Shown: positions 29,032 to 40,510 of the stretch, in pieces
How positions within the stretch are numbered: the stretch's first letter is position 1
Layout of the letters: every line of letters begins with the position of its first letter
NCBI GenBank assembly: GCA_950022655.1
Contig: OX465587.1
Location: forward strand, 35,335,153 to 35,399,152
DNA length: 64,000 bases
From: Alentia gelatinosa
Taxonomy: Eukaryota > Annelida > Polychaeta > Phyllodocida > Polynoidae
Direction: 5' to 3'
The notes under the pieces: generated by a model
Seen by the model: the letters and a program-made list of their open reading frames with translations, nothing else
What the model was told of the DNA's origin: nothing
The model's database searches: none
Program-made: the position numbers and the translations under genes

Positions 29032-31102
29032 ATGGCTGCAGCCAACATATCAGACTCAGAGAATGAAGAGATCGATCTAGCGACCCAGGCGTTACTGGAA
29101 GGATTCGACGAATTCGCCGACTTCGAAGACAGTGAATGGGAGGACGAAGGGAACGAGTTATCGAGCACAGACAGAGACGAAGACCATGATGACGAACCTC
29201 TAACCAACCTACAGACACGCGAGACAAAAAAGGGGCGAACTTGGATCGATTTTCCAAAAAATGCAGCGAACGTCCAGCAGATGCAAGAGTACCAAGAAAA
29301 TCTAGGAATTACGGCCCAAGTGCAAGAAAAGAACTGCAAAACCGTATTGGATTATTTTCGCTTGTTTTTCACCGTATCCTTCATCACTCAACTCGCTAAG
29401 AAAACGAATACGTATGCAGAGAAGAACAAAGGTGGGCGTGGCACGCAAAAGAAAATGGCTGCGTGGTCTCCAGTGTCAGTGAACGAACTTCTACGCTTCT
29501 TCGGACTGACGTTCCTCATGGGTGTGCTAAAGAAACCAGAATTGGACCACTACTGGACTACCATGGCAGAATTCGCCACACCTGGGATTCGCCAGTTGAT
29601 GACCAGAGCGAGATTTATCTCCATACTCCGGTAAGTTATATCAGAATTCGCTCTTGTTTATGTTATGTTTATTCGTGACAGCGTAGGATGACAGCGCAAG
29701 CCGCATAGCATAGCCAGACGACAGGATGACCCAGTTACCAGTAGCTCATTTGCATATGTAGGAGTGTTGTAGTCGCTTTAATGTGTTTTATTCGCTCAAA
29801 CCGCCTGTCTTGCTCGTTTTATTTCAGATTTGATATGTATCGTATATATCACGATTCTTAGGGGAATATTCAACTTGTTTGTTCTAGATTTCTCGATTTC
29901 TCCAACGAATCTGAGGCCCCCACCACTGACAGAGATGCCGATACCCAGCAGCAAGGGACTTCCGGCAATCGTTCCCGCCCACATCCTGCCGCCAATCGTG
30001 ATCCCCACAGACTTACAGATTTCTTTTTCAGTCATTTTAATTCCGTTATTAATTGTTTGTACACTCCACATAAGGAATTGGCGAACGATGAGACGATTGT
30101 GAAGCACAAGGGCCGTACTCGACATCGCCAGTACATGCCTAACAAGCCGTGCAAGTGGGGGCTGAAATGCTGGTTGCTGGCGGAGTCGGCTACGGGCTTT
30201 GTGCTTTGCATTATCCCTTTCTACGGTCGCGATGACCGTAGGGGTGATAACACCACCGAAAATATCGTTTTGAGGCTGCTGAGGGGTGCAGAATTACTAG
30301 ATAAAGGTTATCACGTTTATTTTGATAATTTCTACACGGGTGTACAGGTCCTGGAAAAGCTCAACTCCCTAGAACTTACGCTTGTGGAACTCTCCGGATG
30401 AATCGCACGGAGGTCCCCAAGAATTTCATGGCGAAAAAACATCCCCAGCTGAAAGTGAAGGGCGATTCTGTATTCGCTATGTGTGAAAGTTTGGTATTGG
30501 CGTTGTGGATTGACCGTAAAATAATTCGTATCCTCTCCACCATTCACGGTTCCCTAATGTCAACGTGCGTACGCACTGTACGTGGTACTGACGGCAAATT
30601 CGCAAAAAAAGATATCCCCTGCCCTGAATCCGTTAAATCCTACTGTCAGTACATGGGCGGGGTGGACTTAGCAGACCAAATGGCGAACTACTATTCTTTC
30701 AGTAGTAAAAGCCGTAAATGGCCCAAAAAATTGTTTTTCTTTGTTCTGGAATTGATGAAATTAAATGCCCAGATAATGTTTAACTCTGTCTCGGAAAAAA
30801 AGATTTCTTTGGTCGACTTTTCTCTGTGTCTGATCCAGCAGATCGTAAAAGCGACCGACGAGACTGTTGACCGACCTATTTCTCAATCGGTCAACCGGCT
30901 TAACTCGAGTCTTCCAGATGATTTGGAACGAAAGAGCTTCTGCCGAGTATGTTACTATCGTAATAAGAATGGATTCGGCCCCAGAAAACAAACTCGGTAT
31001 GGCTGTAAAACCTGTGGCACACACCTTTGTCTACCTCATAGTTTCAGGATCTATCACACTAAGTCTAATTTTGAAAAACCAGCGAGTGCCACAGAAGAGT
31101 AG
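29032..31102 (+). pseudogene. piggyBac-family transposase (one intron, decayed)
   Basis: Exon 1 is 29032-29630: acidic N-terminus, then FRLFFTVSFITQLAKKTN and RARFISILR. GTAAGT at 29631 and TTTCAG at 29827 define a 197-bp intron that preserves the frame (CG/A). Soon after, a TAG near 29861 and a frame change interrupt. The DDE domain continues with KELANDETIVKHKGRT...MPNKPCKWGLKCW, HVYFDNFYTG and MGGVDLADQMANYYS, so all three expected Asp positions are visible. A frame change near 30375 separates the halves. The C-terminus is the Cys-rich RING/PHD-like domain (CRVCYYRNKNG...C-K-T-C...LC). Cut-and-paste transposase into TTAA; this copy is inactive. I could not find the right inverted terminal repeat. 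Confidence 0.8.
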
Positions 31103-31700
31103 TTATGCTATCTGATCTGCCATCTACCCCCCCCACCTTTTTAGACTCAAAATTACAGTCACAACGTCAAAGCAATCTTCCCACGATATCCAAATTTATC
31201 AAATTATCGGTATATTAAACCTTGTTAAATATTAAACTGCCTGTTGCTTCTGCTACTTGTATTTCGTAATTTTCAAAAACTCTATTTCAACTGGACTTTC
31301 AGATCTTCTATTCTAAATTATATGTTGAAACCAGGAACCCTTTCGATATGATGTCTATTCGACGACCTGTACACCAGTGTGTTTTTCAGCATTTGTCTAT
31401 TTTTCACCTTGTTTTTCAAGCCTGTCGATTAAATCCTATGTAAATGTATCACGTAATATAAGTATGACACTCAATGAAATTGTTTTTTATATCAAATCCA
31501 ATGTATCACCTTGAAAGAAGTAATGCTACCTTTGTAAATTCGCTAAAGATAAAAAACAACTCGCAAAACTTGGTAATATATATCTGACTATCTAATCCAT
31601 CGCGTAATGCTTATTCTATGATTCAACTGAGAATTGTACGATCACAAACAATATTTTGGTTTTGTATCTAATTCACGTTATTAATCTGAAACAAAGACTT
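31103..31700. other. AT-rich DNA downstream of piggyBac
   Basis: No gene seen; short related phrases (ATTAAACTGCCTG, CCTTGTTAAAT) suggest it belongs to the repeat field that follows. Confidence 0.35.
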
Positions 31701-32203
31701 CCTGCATGATCTATAGATCATCAACATTCTCCACATGTATATTTTGTGAAGATATATTGACCAGAAGTGGTTAAATTGATTATTATATCGGAGAAAAAGC
31801 ATCCAGGTCCGACCATGTCGAATGCCAGAAAGACACTGAATTTATGAATACCTTGTCAAGTATTTTAAACTTGATCAAATCGTATCACAATGTCAATGCA
31901 TTCAAATGAAACCAAAGCAAAGCGCCCCAGCAGCCTCACTCGTCTCATCGTTTGCCAGTGTCCATTTCTTTTTTTCAGATCGTCTCTTAATTGCAATAGA
32001 TCATTCATACCTGTGTAAATCCATATCTAACATGTAATGCTATTCTATGATTCAACTGAGTAGTGTACGAAGACGATCTATGTATCATCGAGCTTCTCCA
32101 CATGTACATTTTGTGAAGATATATCGACCAGAAGTGGTTAGATTGATTATTATATCGGAGCCAAAGCCCCCAGGTCCGGCCACGTCGAGTGCCAGACAGA
32201 CAC

Positions 32204-32250
<47 letters not shown>

Positions 32251-32715
32251 ACCTTGTCGAGTATTTCAATCTGAAACAAAAATCATTCCTGACTGTGTAA
32301 TATATATATATAGCATTGATTCAGTCTCAGATCAACCACAGAACTGTAAAAATGGATCGTATACCTTGTTAAATGTGAAATAAAACATGCCTATCTGTGT
32401 ATAGCCAACACTAATCTATGTATATCACCTTGAAACCGTCCTGCCTATGTGATCTAGCACGTAATGCTATTCTATGATTCACCAGAGAAGTGTATGGACA
32501 CGAACTATAATTGGTTTTTATATCTAATATACGTTATCAATCTGAAAGAAAGTAATCCTGGACGATCTATAGACCTTCAAGGTTCTCCACATGTACATTT
32601 TGTGAAAATATATCGATCAGAAGTGGTTAAATTGATTGTTATATCGGAGAAAAAGCCTGTAGGTCCGACCATGTCGAGTGCCAGACAGACACTGAATATA
32701 TTTATATCTTGTTAA
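31701..32715. repeat. Three dispersed tandem copies of a ~150-bp repeat
   Basis: The unit GATCTAT...TTCTCCACATGTA.ATTTTGTGAA.ATATAT...GACCAGAAGTGGTTA...TTATATCGGAG...GTCGA.TGCCAGA.AGACACTGAAT occurs at about 31708, 32073 and 32565. The second copy ends in the AT microsatellite 32207-32246. No coding capacity. Confidence 0.75.
32207..32246. repeat. (AT)n microsatellite
   Basis: Twenty AT units without interruption at the end of the second repeat copy. Confidence 0.95.
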
Positions 32716-33290
32716 ATCTGAAATAAAACATGCCTATCTGTGTATAGCCAACACTAATCTATGTACATATTGTGAATACGATGACCACTGCTGCACCTGG
32801 AAATGTATAAAGCCTTGTCAACCCGCTGAATAATATATGTTCCTGAATAATATATCTGAAAAAATATATCACATTATTAAAATATATCATAAATCTTACT
32901 TCACCTACCTTGTCTTCTTTTCTACCTTTCAGAAGTATTCGTATGTAGAAATAGTCAATCATTGTCCAGCAATTTATTTAAAAGTTAACTCCTCCTGGAG
33001 ATGTCAATGCTGAATAGGCACAAGTCGAATTTTCCGAATTCAATATTATATATCAGCCTGGACATTAAATATATATGTAGATGATCCTTAGAGTGTGGGA
33101 GATAACCACATATAGCCTTGTTATGATCAAACTCCATTAGAATCCTTAGGCGAATCAATTTGAAGAGACCACTGTAATTCTCTGGTGGATTATCTATAGT
33201 ATAATCAATGGCGAAAGAAGCCAATATAGTCACTGCTCGAATCTAATTTTCAAAAATCAATATGTAAGTCCCACCATGTCCGAATTGCAC
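32716..33290. other. AT-rich unassigned DNA
   Basis: No ORF or RNA gene recognised. It opens with a second copy of the phrase AAACATGCCTATCTGTGTAT also present at 32384. Confidence 0.35.
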
Positions 33291-34030
33291 ATTATATATA
33301 TCAAAAGAAAGCTGAGAATCTCTAATTTACGAATATTAATGTCTCCAGTCATATATTTGAAGTTATATTCTCATAATAAATGATTTTCGAAATCCTGTCT
33401 TGCCCAGAGCCCGACTTACCTACCAAACCAATAGTAAATCTGTAGATATATGACCATTTCCGTTAATTCATTTCTAAATCATCCGCTGGTTCAAAATGAA
33501 TCATATTTCATATAAACAAACCTAAGACAGTGTAGTTTCAAGGTTAAAAGCCTCAAAGAAATCATTTTGAAAGAGATGTCTTAGAACTCAGCTATGGCGA
33601 AATAAGCCAATTTATTGACAGAGTACTTTTAATTTCCTAAATTCGATAACTAATTCCCACCTTGTCTGAAATACACAAATTATATATCAGGAGAAAGCTA
33701 AGAACCCATAGTTTATGAATATTAATGTCTCCATTGATATATTTCAAGTTAAATCCTCGTAATAAAAGATTTTCTAAATCGTATCTCGACCAGCGCCTGA
33801 ATCCCCTACCAAGCCTATAGTAAAGCTTTTAATCTTCTAAATTCGATAACTAAATGCCAAATTGTCCGAAATACACAAAGTATATATCAGCAGAAAGCTA
33901 AGAATATGTAGTTTACGAATATTTATGTCTCCAGTAATAGAATCCAAGTTAAATCCTCATAATAAATGATTTTCTAAATCATGCCTGGCCCAGATCCGCA
34001 CTCCCCTACCCAACCTATAGTAAAGTATAG
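33291..34030. repeat. Three tandem copies of a second AT-rich repeat
   Basis: The unit AGAAAGCT.AGAA...TTACGAATATTAATGTCTCCAGT...AATAAATGATTTTC.AAATC...CCCTACC.A.CCTATAGTAAA starts at about 33308, 33702 and 33893. The units are 80-85% alike by eye. Confidence 0.7.
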
Positions 34031-34249
34031 AGGGTGCGTATGGCGCATCTTAATATTTCGGTTACTTGGTCTCAAATAAACCAAAATGGACAATATTATA
34101 ACATTATGAAGCTGAGAGTGTGTAGTTCACGTTAGAATATACGAAAATTCATTTATCTAAGATTTAAACCCCGAAATATATGATTTAGTTAGCCGAAACA
34201 CAAAAATGCGTAATGCTGACTTTCTTTTTTCGATTATTATTTCTAAACT

Positions 34250-35060
34250 GATCTAACCCGGACATTATTTACATAGTAACAAACCTTACAGCCTGTAGAA
34301 TATTAATATATATATGATTAATCATGAATCTAAAGTTTAAACCCGGTGCGAGCTGATTTCTAATGACAGCTCGACCACCCTAGCTACACAGTATAAGCAA
34401 TGGCGGATCGAGCTAGGCCAGAACTGAACGTGTGTAATGCGCATCTTAATATTTCAATATCTTGGTCTCTACTCGTCCAAATTTGCTAAAATACATACTG
34501 GAACAAACCTTGAAGTCTACAGAATGTTAATATATACTTCCCTGTGGTTAATTCTATTGTTTAAACCCTGTCCGATATGATTTAGAAAAGCTGCTCTGAA
34601 ATTCGACTGAACCAGCAAGCCGACTGCTTGATACCCAAGTTTAAATTTGAATTATTAAATCTAAACTCGTCAAACCTGGACATTGTTTACATAGAAACAA
34701 ACCTTACAGTATGTAGATTATGAAAATATGTATCATTCATCATTAATCTAAAGTTTAAACCTCGTGCGAGCTGATTTCTAATGACAGCTCGACCACCCTA
34801 GCTACACAGTATTAGCAATGGCGTATAAAGCTAGGCCAGAATTCAACGTGCGTAACTCGCATGGTAATATTTTAATATCTTGGTCTCTACTTGTCCAAAT
34901 TTGCTAAAATACATACTGGAACAAACCTTGAAGTCTATAGAATGTGAAAATACACTTCCCTGTGGTTAATTCTAATGTTTAAACCCTATTTGAGCTGATT
35001 TTGTTAACCTAAGATTCGACTGAACCAGCAAGCCGACTGCGTAATACCCAAGTTTAAATT
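34250..35060. repeat. Two tandem copies of a ~420-bp satellite-like unit
   Basis: ACAAACCTTACAG...GTTTAAACC...GAGCTGATTTCTAATGACAGC...CTAGCTACACAGTAT...GGTCTCTACT.GTCCAAATTTGC...CGACTGAACCAGCAAGCCGACTGC occurs at about 34250-34640 and 34670-35060, some 421 bp apart. The second copy stops exactly where Gyp-B-type LTR sequence starts. Confidence 0.8.
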
Positions 35061-35113
35061 TAGTGTTCCGGATTGGGGTCATCCAACCCGCTAGACAGGC
35101 GGCGACCACCACA
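35061..35113 (+). repeat. 53-bp fragment of the 3' end of a Gyp-B-type LTR
   Basis: TAGTGTTCCGGATTGGGGTC through GGCGACCACCACA is identical or nearly so to the last 53 bases of the 5' LTR of Gyp-B (17544-17596). No primer site follows, so it is the outer edge of a 3' LTR or a solo remnant. The rest of that LTR has been replaced by satellite. Confidence 0.85.
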
Positions 35114-35415
35114 GATGTTTTCAACCTCAAAACACAATAAAACCAATATCTATTAAACTTGGAATACAATACAGTATACACATGATCTAAGCTTTGCCTA
35201 CGACTGTCACTAACTAATAACGTTTCGGTATGGGTCAGACTGTGGAGCTCTTTCCCCCTTGCTGTCATGTTTGAAAGTGGCACCGTGAGACAGCCGCGAT
35301 CACATATATGAGTCAGGTCAATATAGGGGGCGCTGCGCTCTGTACCTCCTCTTGGCCCGTCCAATAAGAAAAAACTCTCAGGAGTAGACAGGGGGGAGCT
35401 ATTTTACATCTTTAT
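35114..35415. other. Flanking DNA before Gyp-I
   Basis: No gene seen. It ends in TTTAT (35411-35415), the left target-site duplication of Gyp-I. Confidence 0.4.
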
Positions 35416-35580
35416 TGTTAGGGAGCAGAATCATATTTCTTGAACGGCATCATGTCCGCACGCGCCGGATTCTTATGAACGTTATCATGTTGTAGTGACC
35501 GCACTGCCGCAATTATGAGGATAGTTTTGGACTGATGGTCATTCCTGTATCTAAAGCATATTAAACAACAAGTTATAATA
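35416..35580 (+). repeat. 5' LTR of Gyp-I
   Basis: 165 bp from TGTTAGGGAGCAG to AAGTTATAATA. By eye about five substitutions and one 3-base indel separate it from the right LTR, roughly 3% divergence. Confidence 0.9.
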
Positions 35581-35581
35581 G

Positions 35582-35597
35582 TGGCGACGAGAAATGG
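35582..35597 (+). promoter_or_regulatory. Primer-binding site of Gyp-I
   Basis: TGGCGACGAGAAATGG begins one base after the LTR, as expected for a tRNA primer ending in CCA. I could not assign the tRNA. Confidence 0.6.
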
Positions 35598-35876
35598 ATC
35601 AGTACACTTCAAGGACAGTATGTTAGGAGTGCTGGGAAGTGTTTCTGGATGTCTGTCAACTAGTGTGAGCCAGGATAAATGATGTCAACCTGAGGATCCA
35701 TGCTGTAAACATTGCTGTCTGCTTGTGGATAACTGCTGTCAGTGAGTGAGACTCTGTGACTTATCATCTGTGTCAGTGGTAGCTGTACCTGTATTATTAT
35801 AATCAGTGCTGTGTAGTATAAGCAGCACTAGAGTTGAAACCTGTAGTAGTGCCCAGTATAGGCTGTGTGTGTCAAG

Positions 35877-36847
35877 ATGTCTAACTATATAGGCGAGTGG
35901 GTGAGTACAGCCCCTCTAAGGAGACTTTCAAGGCATACAGTGACCATATGGATATGTTCATGAGGCAAATGACTTGGTGCTAAAAGGGGGGGCTGCCAAT
36001 GCAGTTGCTGATGCGGCTGTGATTAGGAAAAAGAAGGCCATATTTCTGACAGAAGTAGGTGCAGAGACATTCACTCTGTTAAATAATTTGCTAGCCCCTA
36101 GGAGCCATAAGGATGTGGGTTTAGATGAGATTACCTAGGCCCTAGAACATCATTTTAACCCTGCCTCGTTGGAAATCGCTGAGAGTTTCCATTTTGGTAC
36201 GCGTGTTAGGAAGCAGGCTGAGTCTATCGGTGACTTTATTGTCGCACTCAAAAAGCTCTCTATCCACTGTAATTTTGGAGCCCATCTGAACAGAGAATTG
36301 AGGGACCGTTTTGTGTGTGGGTTGAACCACTCGCGCATTCAACATCGCCTGCTGAACACTGCTGACCTGACTTTCGACCGTGGCGGAGTTACAGACGAAG
36401 GAGTACGCCCCAAATACGAGTGCTGTCCACAAGGTTGACAACCAGCAGCGTAGGAAACCACAGGTTAGTGCGCAAAGTAAGGCCAAGGAGCGATGTTCAC
36501 ACTGTAGTTGTTGGAAACATCAGTCGTCCGACTGCAAGTGGAAGGAAGCCGCCTGCTACAAGTGCCAGCAGCGAGGTCATATAGTCCCTGCCTGTAAATC
36601 GAAGGTGCCTGATAAAAAGGGCTCAAAGGGTAAAAATGTGTTGGAGGGCCAGTCCGAGGATGACTCGCCCCAAGTGTACCCAACACAGAGGTTTGACAGT
36701 TCATCGTACAGTATGTTCACTGTTCGTATGGCCCGAGGTTCTCCGCCGTGGAATGTGACTGTGTGCGTGGACAGGGTCGACCTGATGATGGAAGTCCACT
36801 CAGGAGCGACTTTCTCTGTGATCGGAGAAACTCAGCTGTCGCAGTAG
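35877..36847 (+). pseudogene. Gag and protease start of Gyp-I
   Basis: An ATG at 35877 starts a frame interrupted by stops before 36168. The readable capsid-like part (36169-36438) has ESIGDFIVALKKLSIHCNFG and RDRFVCGLNHSRIQHRLL, typical for this gypsy lineage. A second frame (36380-36847) carries two zinc knuckles, CSHCSCWKHQSSDC and CYKCQQRGHIVPAC. It then reaches the protease, where the usual D-T-G is H-S-G (MEVHSGATFSVIG), followed by a stop at 36845. Confidence 0.75.
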
Positions 36848-38626
36848 GGTTCACCATTAGTGCTGCAACCGTCACCTATCAAGTTGAGGACTTTTACGGG
36901 TGAGGTGATAACTCCATAGGGCAAAGCTGAGGTGAAGGTCGACTACGAAGGTCAAACCTGTCATCTTCCCTTGCTTGTGACACCCGGTACGCGGCCGGCG
37001 CTGTTGGGCCGTAACTGGTTGAATGAGCTGTGTTTGAACTGGAAGGAACTGGCGCAGCAGCACCAGGCGTACCATGTGATGATGCAGCATCGGTGATGGA
37101 CCAGTTTCCCAGCCTGTTTCGGAAGGAGCCAGGGAAGCTTAAAGGGTTCAAGGCTCATGTGGAAGTGGAGCCTAATGCTGCACCTATCTTTGTGAAGCCC
37201 CGACCAGTGTCATACTACATGCGCAGTAAACTGGATGCTGAGTATTTATAAGCGCCTACAGGACACTGGTATCGTGGAACCAGTGCGCTATGCTCAGTGG
37301 GCATCGCCTGCAGTTCCCGTCTTGAAGAGCGATGGATCGGTATGGGTCTGCGGGGATTACAAGGTCACCATCAACAAGTCCCTGCGGAAAGAGGTGTATC
37401 CCCTACCGATACCTGACGACCTGTTCATGAAGCTGGAGGGAGCAGTCTGTTTTGCTAAACTGGATCTCTCTCATGCGTACCAGCAGGTTGAGTTGGACGA
37501 GTCAAGTCAAGAGTTGTTGGTACTAAATTCTCACCAGGGACTCCTGAAGTACAAGCGCCTTAAATACGGCGTGGCCGCAGCACCAGCGATATTCCAGCGG
37601 GCCATTGAAGGCCTACTTCAGGGAGTGCCAATGACAGCTGTGTTCCTTGATGATGTGATTGTTATGGGCAAGACGCAAGTGGAGTATGAGCAAAACTTGC
37701 TGGAGGTCTTGACCCGGTTATGTGACACCGGACTTACGCTCAAGGAGGCTAAGTGCGAGTTTGGTATGTCGGAGGTCCAGTACCTAGGGTATAAGGTTTC
37801 CAGCTGTGGTCTGGAACCACTGACTGAGCAGATTCAGCCAGTTATGGACGCTCCTGTTCCAACGTGTGTTGGCGAGCTAAAGTCTTACTTGGGTATGCTC
37901 ACCTACTACAACCGGTTCCTGCCGAACATGAGTACCGTATTGGAGCCACTTCACGAGCTGTTGCGCACGGGTGTGGAGTGGAAGTGGACGGCAGAACGTA
38001 ACAAGGCATTCAGGGTAACCAAGGAAATGTTGAAGGCTGCACCAGTGCTCACACATTACGACCCGAGTAAGCCCATTGTGTTATCCTGTGACGCGTCTCC
38101 CTACAGTGTCGGAGCTGTGTTATCCCAAATCGGTGATAGTGGGCAGGAAGTGCCAGTGGCATTCGCGTCACGTAAGTTGAACACCTGCAAGCGACGGTAC
38201 TCCCAACTGGACAGGGAGGGCCTATCAGTGGTATTTGGTGTGGCCAAATTTTACAAGTATTTAGAAGGTAGGAAATTCAAGATTCAGACTGATCATAAGC
38301 CGTTGCTCGGGCTGTCAGGAGCAGACCGCCCAATTCTGGTGATGTCTTCACCTAGAGTCCAGCGTTGGGCTGTGACCTTAGCTGGGTACAGTTACGATCT
38401 GGTGTACCGTCGGGGAGACGACCATGGAAATGCTGACTGTATGTCACGACTACCCGCACCAGGACAACTGGAGGAATCCCCTGTGCCAGCTGACATGGTT
38501 CTAACGCTGGAGCAGTTAGATGCAACACCTGTCACATCTACGATGGAACGAGAGTGGACCCGTAAGGATCCGGTGTTGGCCCAAGTAGCACTTATTCTAG
38601 TGGAAGATTGGCCAGACACCGTGAGA
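36774..38626 (+). pseudogene. Protease-RT-RNase H segment of Gyp-I, copy 1 of a tandem duplication
   Basis: The frame 37235-38707 holds RT (SDGSVWVCGDYKVTINKSL; CFAKLDLSHAYQQVEL; AAAPAIFQRAIEG; active site FLDDVIVMG) and RNase H (LSCDASPYSVGAVLS; Y-S-Q-L-D-R-E; QTDHKPLLGL; HGNADCMSRLP). The preceding 37030-37251 frame ends at a TAA near 37249. The ORF then runs straight through the duplication junction into a second protease start. The segment is 1853 bp and is repeated at 38634-40486. Confidence 0.85.
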
Positions 38627-38633
38627 CACCTGT

Positions 38634-40486
38634 GGGTCGACCTGACGATGGAAGTCCACTCAGGAGCGACTTTCTCTGTGATCGGAGAAACTCAGCTGTC
38701 GCAGTAGGGTTCACCATTAGTGCTGCAACCGTCACCTATCAAGTTGAGGACTTTTACGGGTGAGGTGATAACTCCATAGGGCGAAGCTGAGGTGAAGGTC
38801 GACTACGAAGGTCAAACCTGTCATCTTCCCTTGCTTGTGACACCCGGTACACAGCCGGCGCTGTTGGGCCGTAATTGGTTGAATGAGCTGTGTTTGAACT
38901 GGAAGGAACTGGCGCAGCAGCACCAGGCGTACCATGTGATGATGCAGCATCGGTGAAGGACCAGTTTCCCAGCCTGTTTCGGAAGGAGCCAGGGAAGCTT
39001 AAAGGGTTCAAGGCTCATGTGGAAGTGGAGCCTAATGCTGCACCTATCTTTGTGAAGCCCCGACCAGTGTCATACTACATGCGCAGTAAACTGGATGCTG
39101 AGTATTTATAAGCGCCTACAGGACACTGGTATCGTGGAACCAGTGCGCTATGCTCAGTGGGCATCGCCTGCAGTTCCCGTCTTGAAGAGCGATGGATCGG
39201 TATGGGTCTGCGGGGATTACAAGGTCACCATCAACAAGTCCCTGCGGAAAGAGGTGTATCCCCTACCGATACCTGACGACCTGTTCATGAAGCTGGAGGG
39301 AGCAGTCTGTTTTGCTAAACTGGATCTCTCTCATGCGTACCAGCAGGTTGAGTTGGACGAGTCAAGTCAAGAGTTGTTGGTACTAAATTCTCACCAGGGA
39401 CTCCTGAAGTACAAGCGCCTTAAATACGGCGTGGCCGCAGCACCAGCGATATTCCAGCGGGCCATTGAAGGCCTACTTCAGGGAGTGCCAATGACAGCTG
39501 TGTTCCTTGATGATGTGATTGTTATGGGCAAGACGCAAGTGGAGTATGAGCAAAACTTGCTGGAGGTCTTGACCCGGTTATGTGACACCGGACTTACGCT
39601 CAAGGAGGCTAAGTGCGAGTTTGGTATGTCGGAGGTCCAGTACCTAGGGTATAAGGTTTCCAGCTGTGGTCTGGAACCACTGACTGAGCGGATTCAGCCA
39701 GTTATGGACGCTCCGGTTCCAACGTGTGTTGGCGAGCTAAAGTCTTACTTGGGTATGCTCACCTACTACAACCGGTTCCTGCCGAACGTGAGTACCGTAT
39801 TGGAGCCACTTCACGAGCTGTTGCGCACGGGTGTGGAGTGGAAGTGGACGGCAGAACATAACAAGGCATTCAGGGTAACCAAGGAAATGTTGAAGGCTGC
39901 ACCAGTGCTCACACATTACGACCCGAGTAAGCCCATTGTGTTATCCTGTGACGCGTCTCCCTACAGTGTCGGAGCTGTGTTATCCCACATCGGTGATAGT
40001 GGGCAGGAAGTGCCAGTGGCATTCGCGTCACGTAAGTTGAACACCTGCAAGCGACGGTACTCCCAACTGGACAGGGAGGGCCTATCAGTGGTATTTGGTG
40101 TGGCCAAATTTTACAAGTATTTAGAAGGTAGGAAATTCAAGATTCAGACTGATCATAAGCCGTTGCTCGGGCTGTCAGGAGCAGACCGCCCAATTCTGGT
40201 GATGTCTTCACCTAGAGTCCAGCATTGGGCTGTGACCTTAGCTGGGTACAGTTACGATCTGGTGTACCGTCGGGGAGACGACCATGGAAATGCTGACTGT
40301 ATGTCACGACTACCCGCACCAGGACAACTGGAGGAATCCCCTGTGCCAGCTGACATGGTTCTAACGCTGGAGCAGTTAGATGCAACACCCGTCACATCTA
40401 CGATGGAACGGGAGTGGACCCGTAAGGATCCGGTGTTGGCCCAAGTAGCACGTCTTCTAGTGGAAGGTTGGCCAGACACCGTGAGA
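38634..40486 (+). pseudogene. Protease-RT-RNase H segment of Gyp-I, copy 2
   Basis: A direct repeat of 36774-38626 with offset 1860, joined by the 7-base filler CACCTGT and the shared GGGTCGACCTGA. By eye about 17 substitutions in 1853 bases. Both copies share the HSG protease, the stop after TQLSQ and the TAA frame break, so these lesions predate the duplication. The copy 2 frame (39095-40510) runs on toward the integrase spacer. Confidence 0.85.
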
Positions 40487-40510
40487 TCCGAGGAAATGCC
40501 GCCCTACTAA

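Noticed and set aside
36169..36438. Functional frameshift signals in Gyp-I gag-pol
   Set aside because: Stops are scattered and the protease active site is mutated, so decay explains the frame changes better than programmed shifting.
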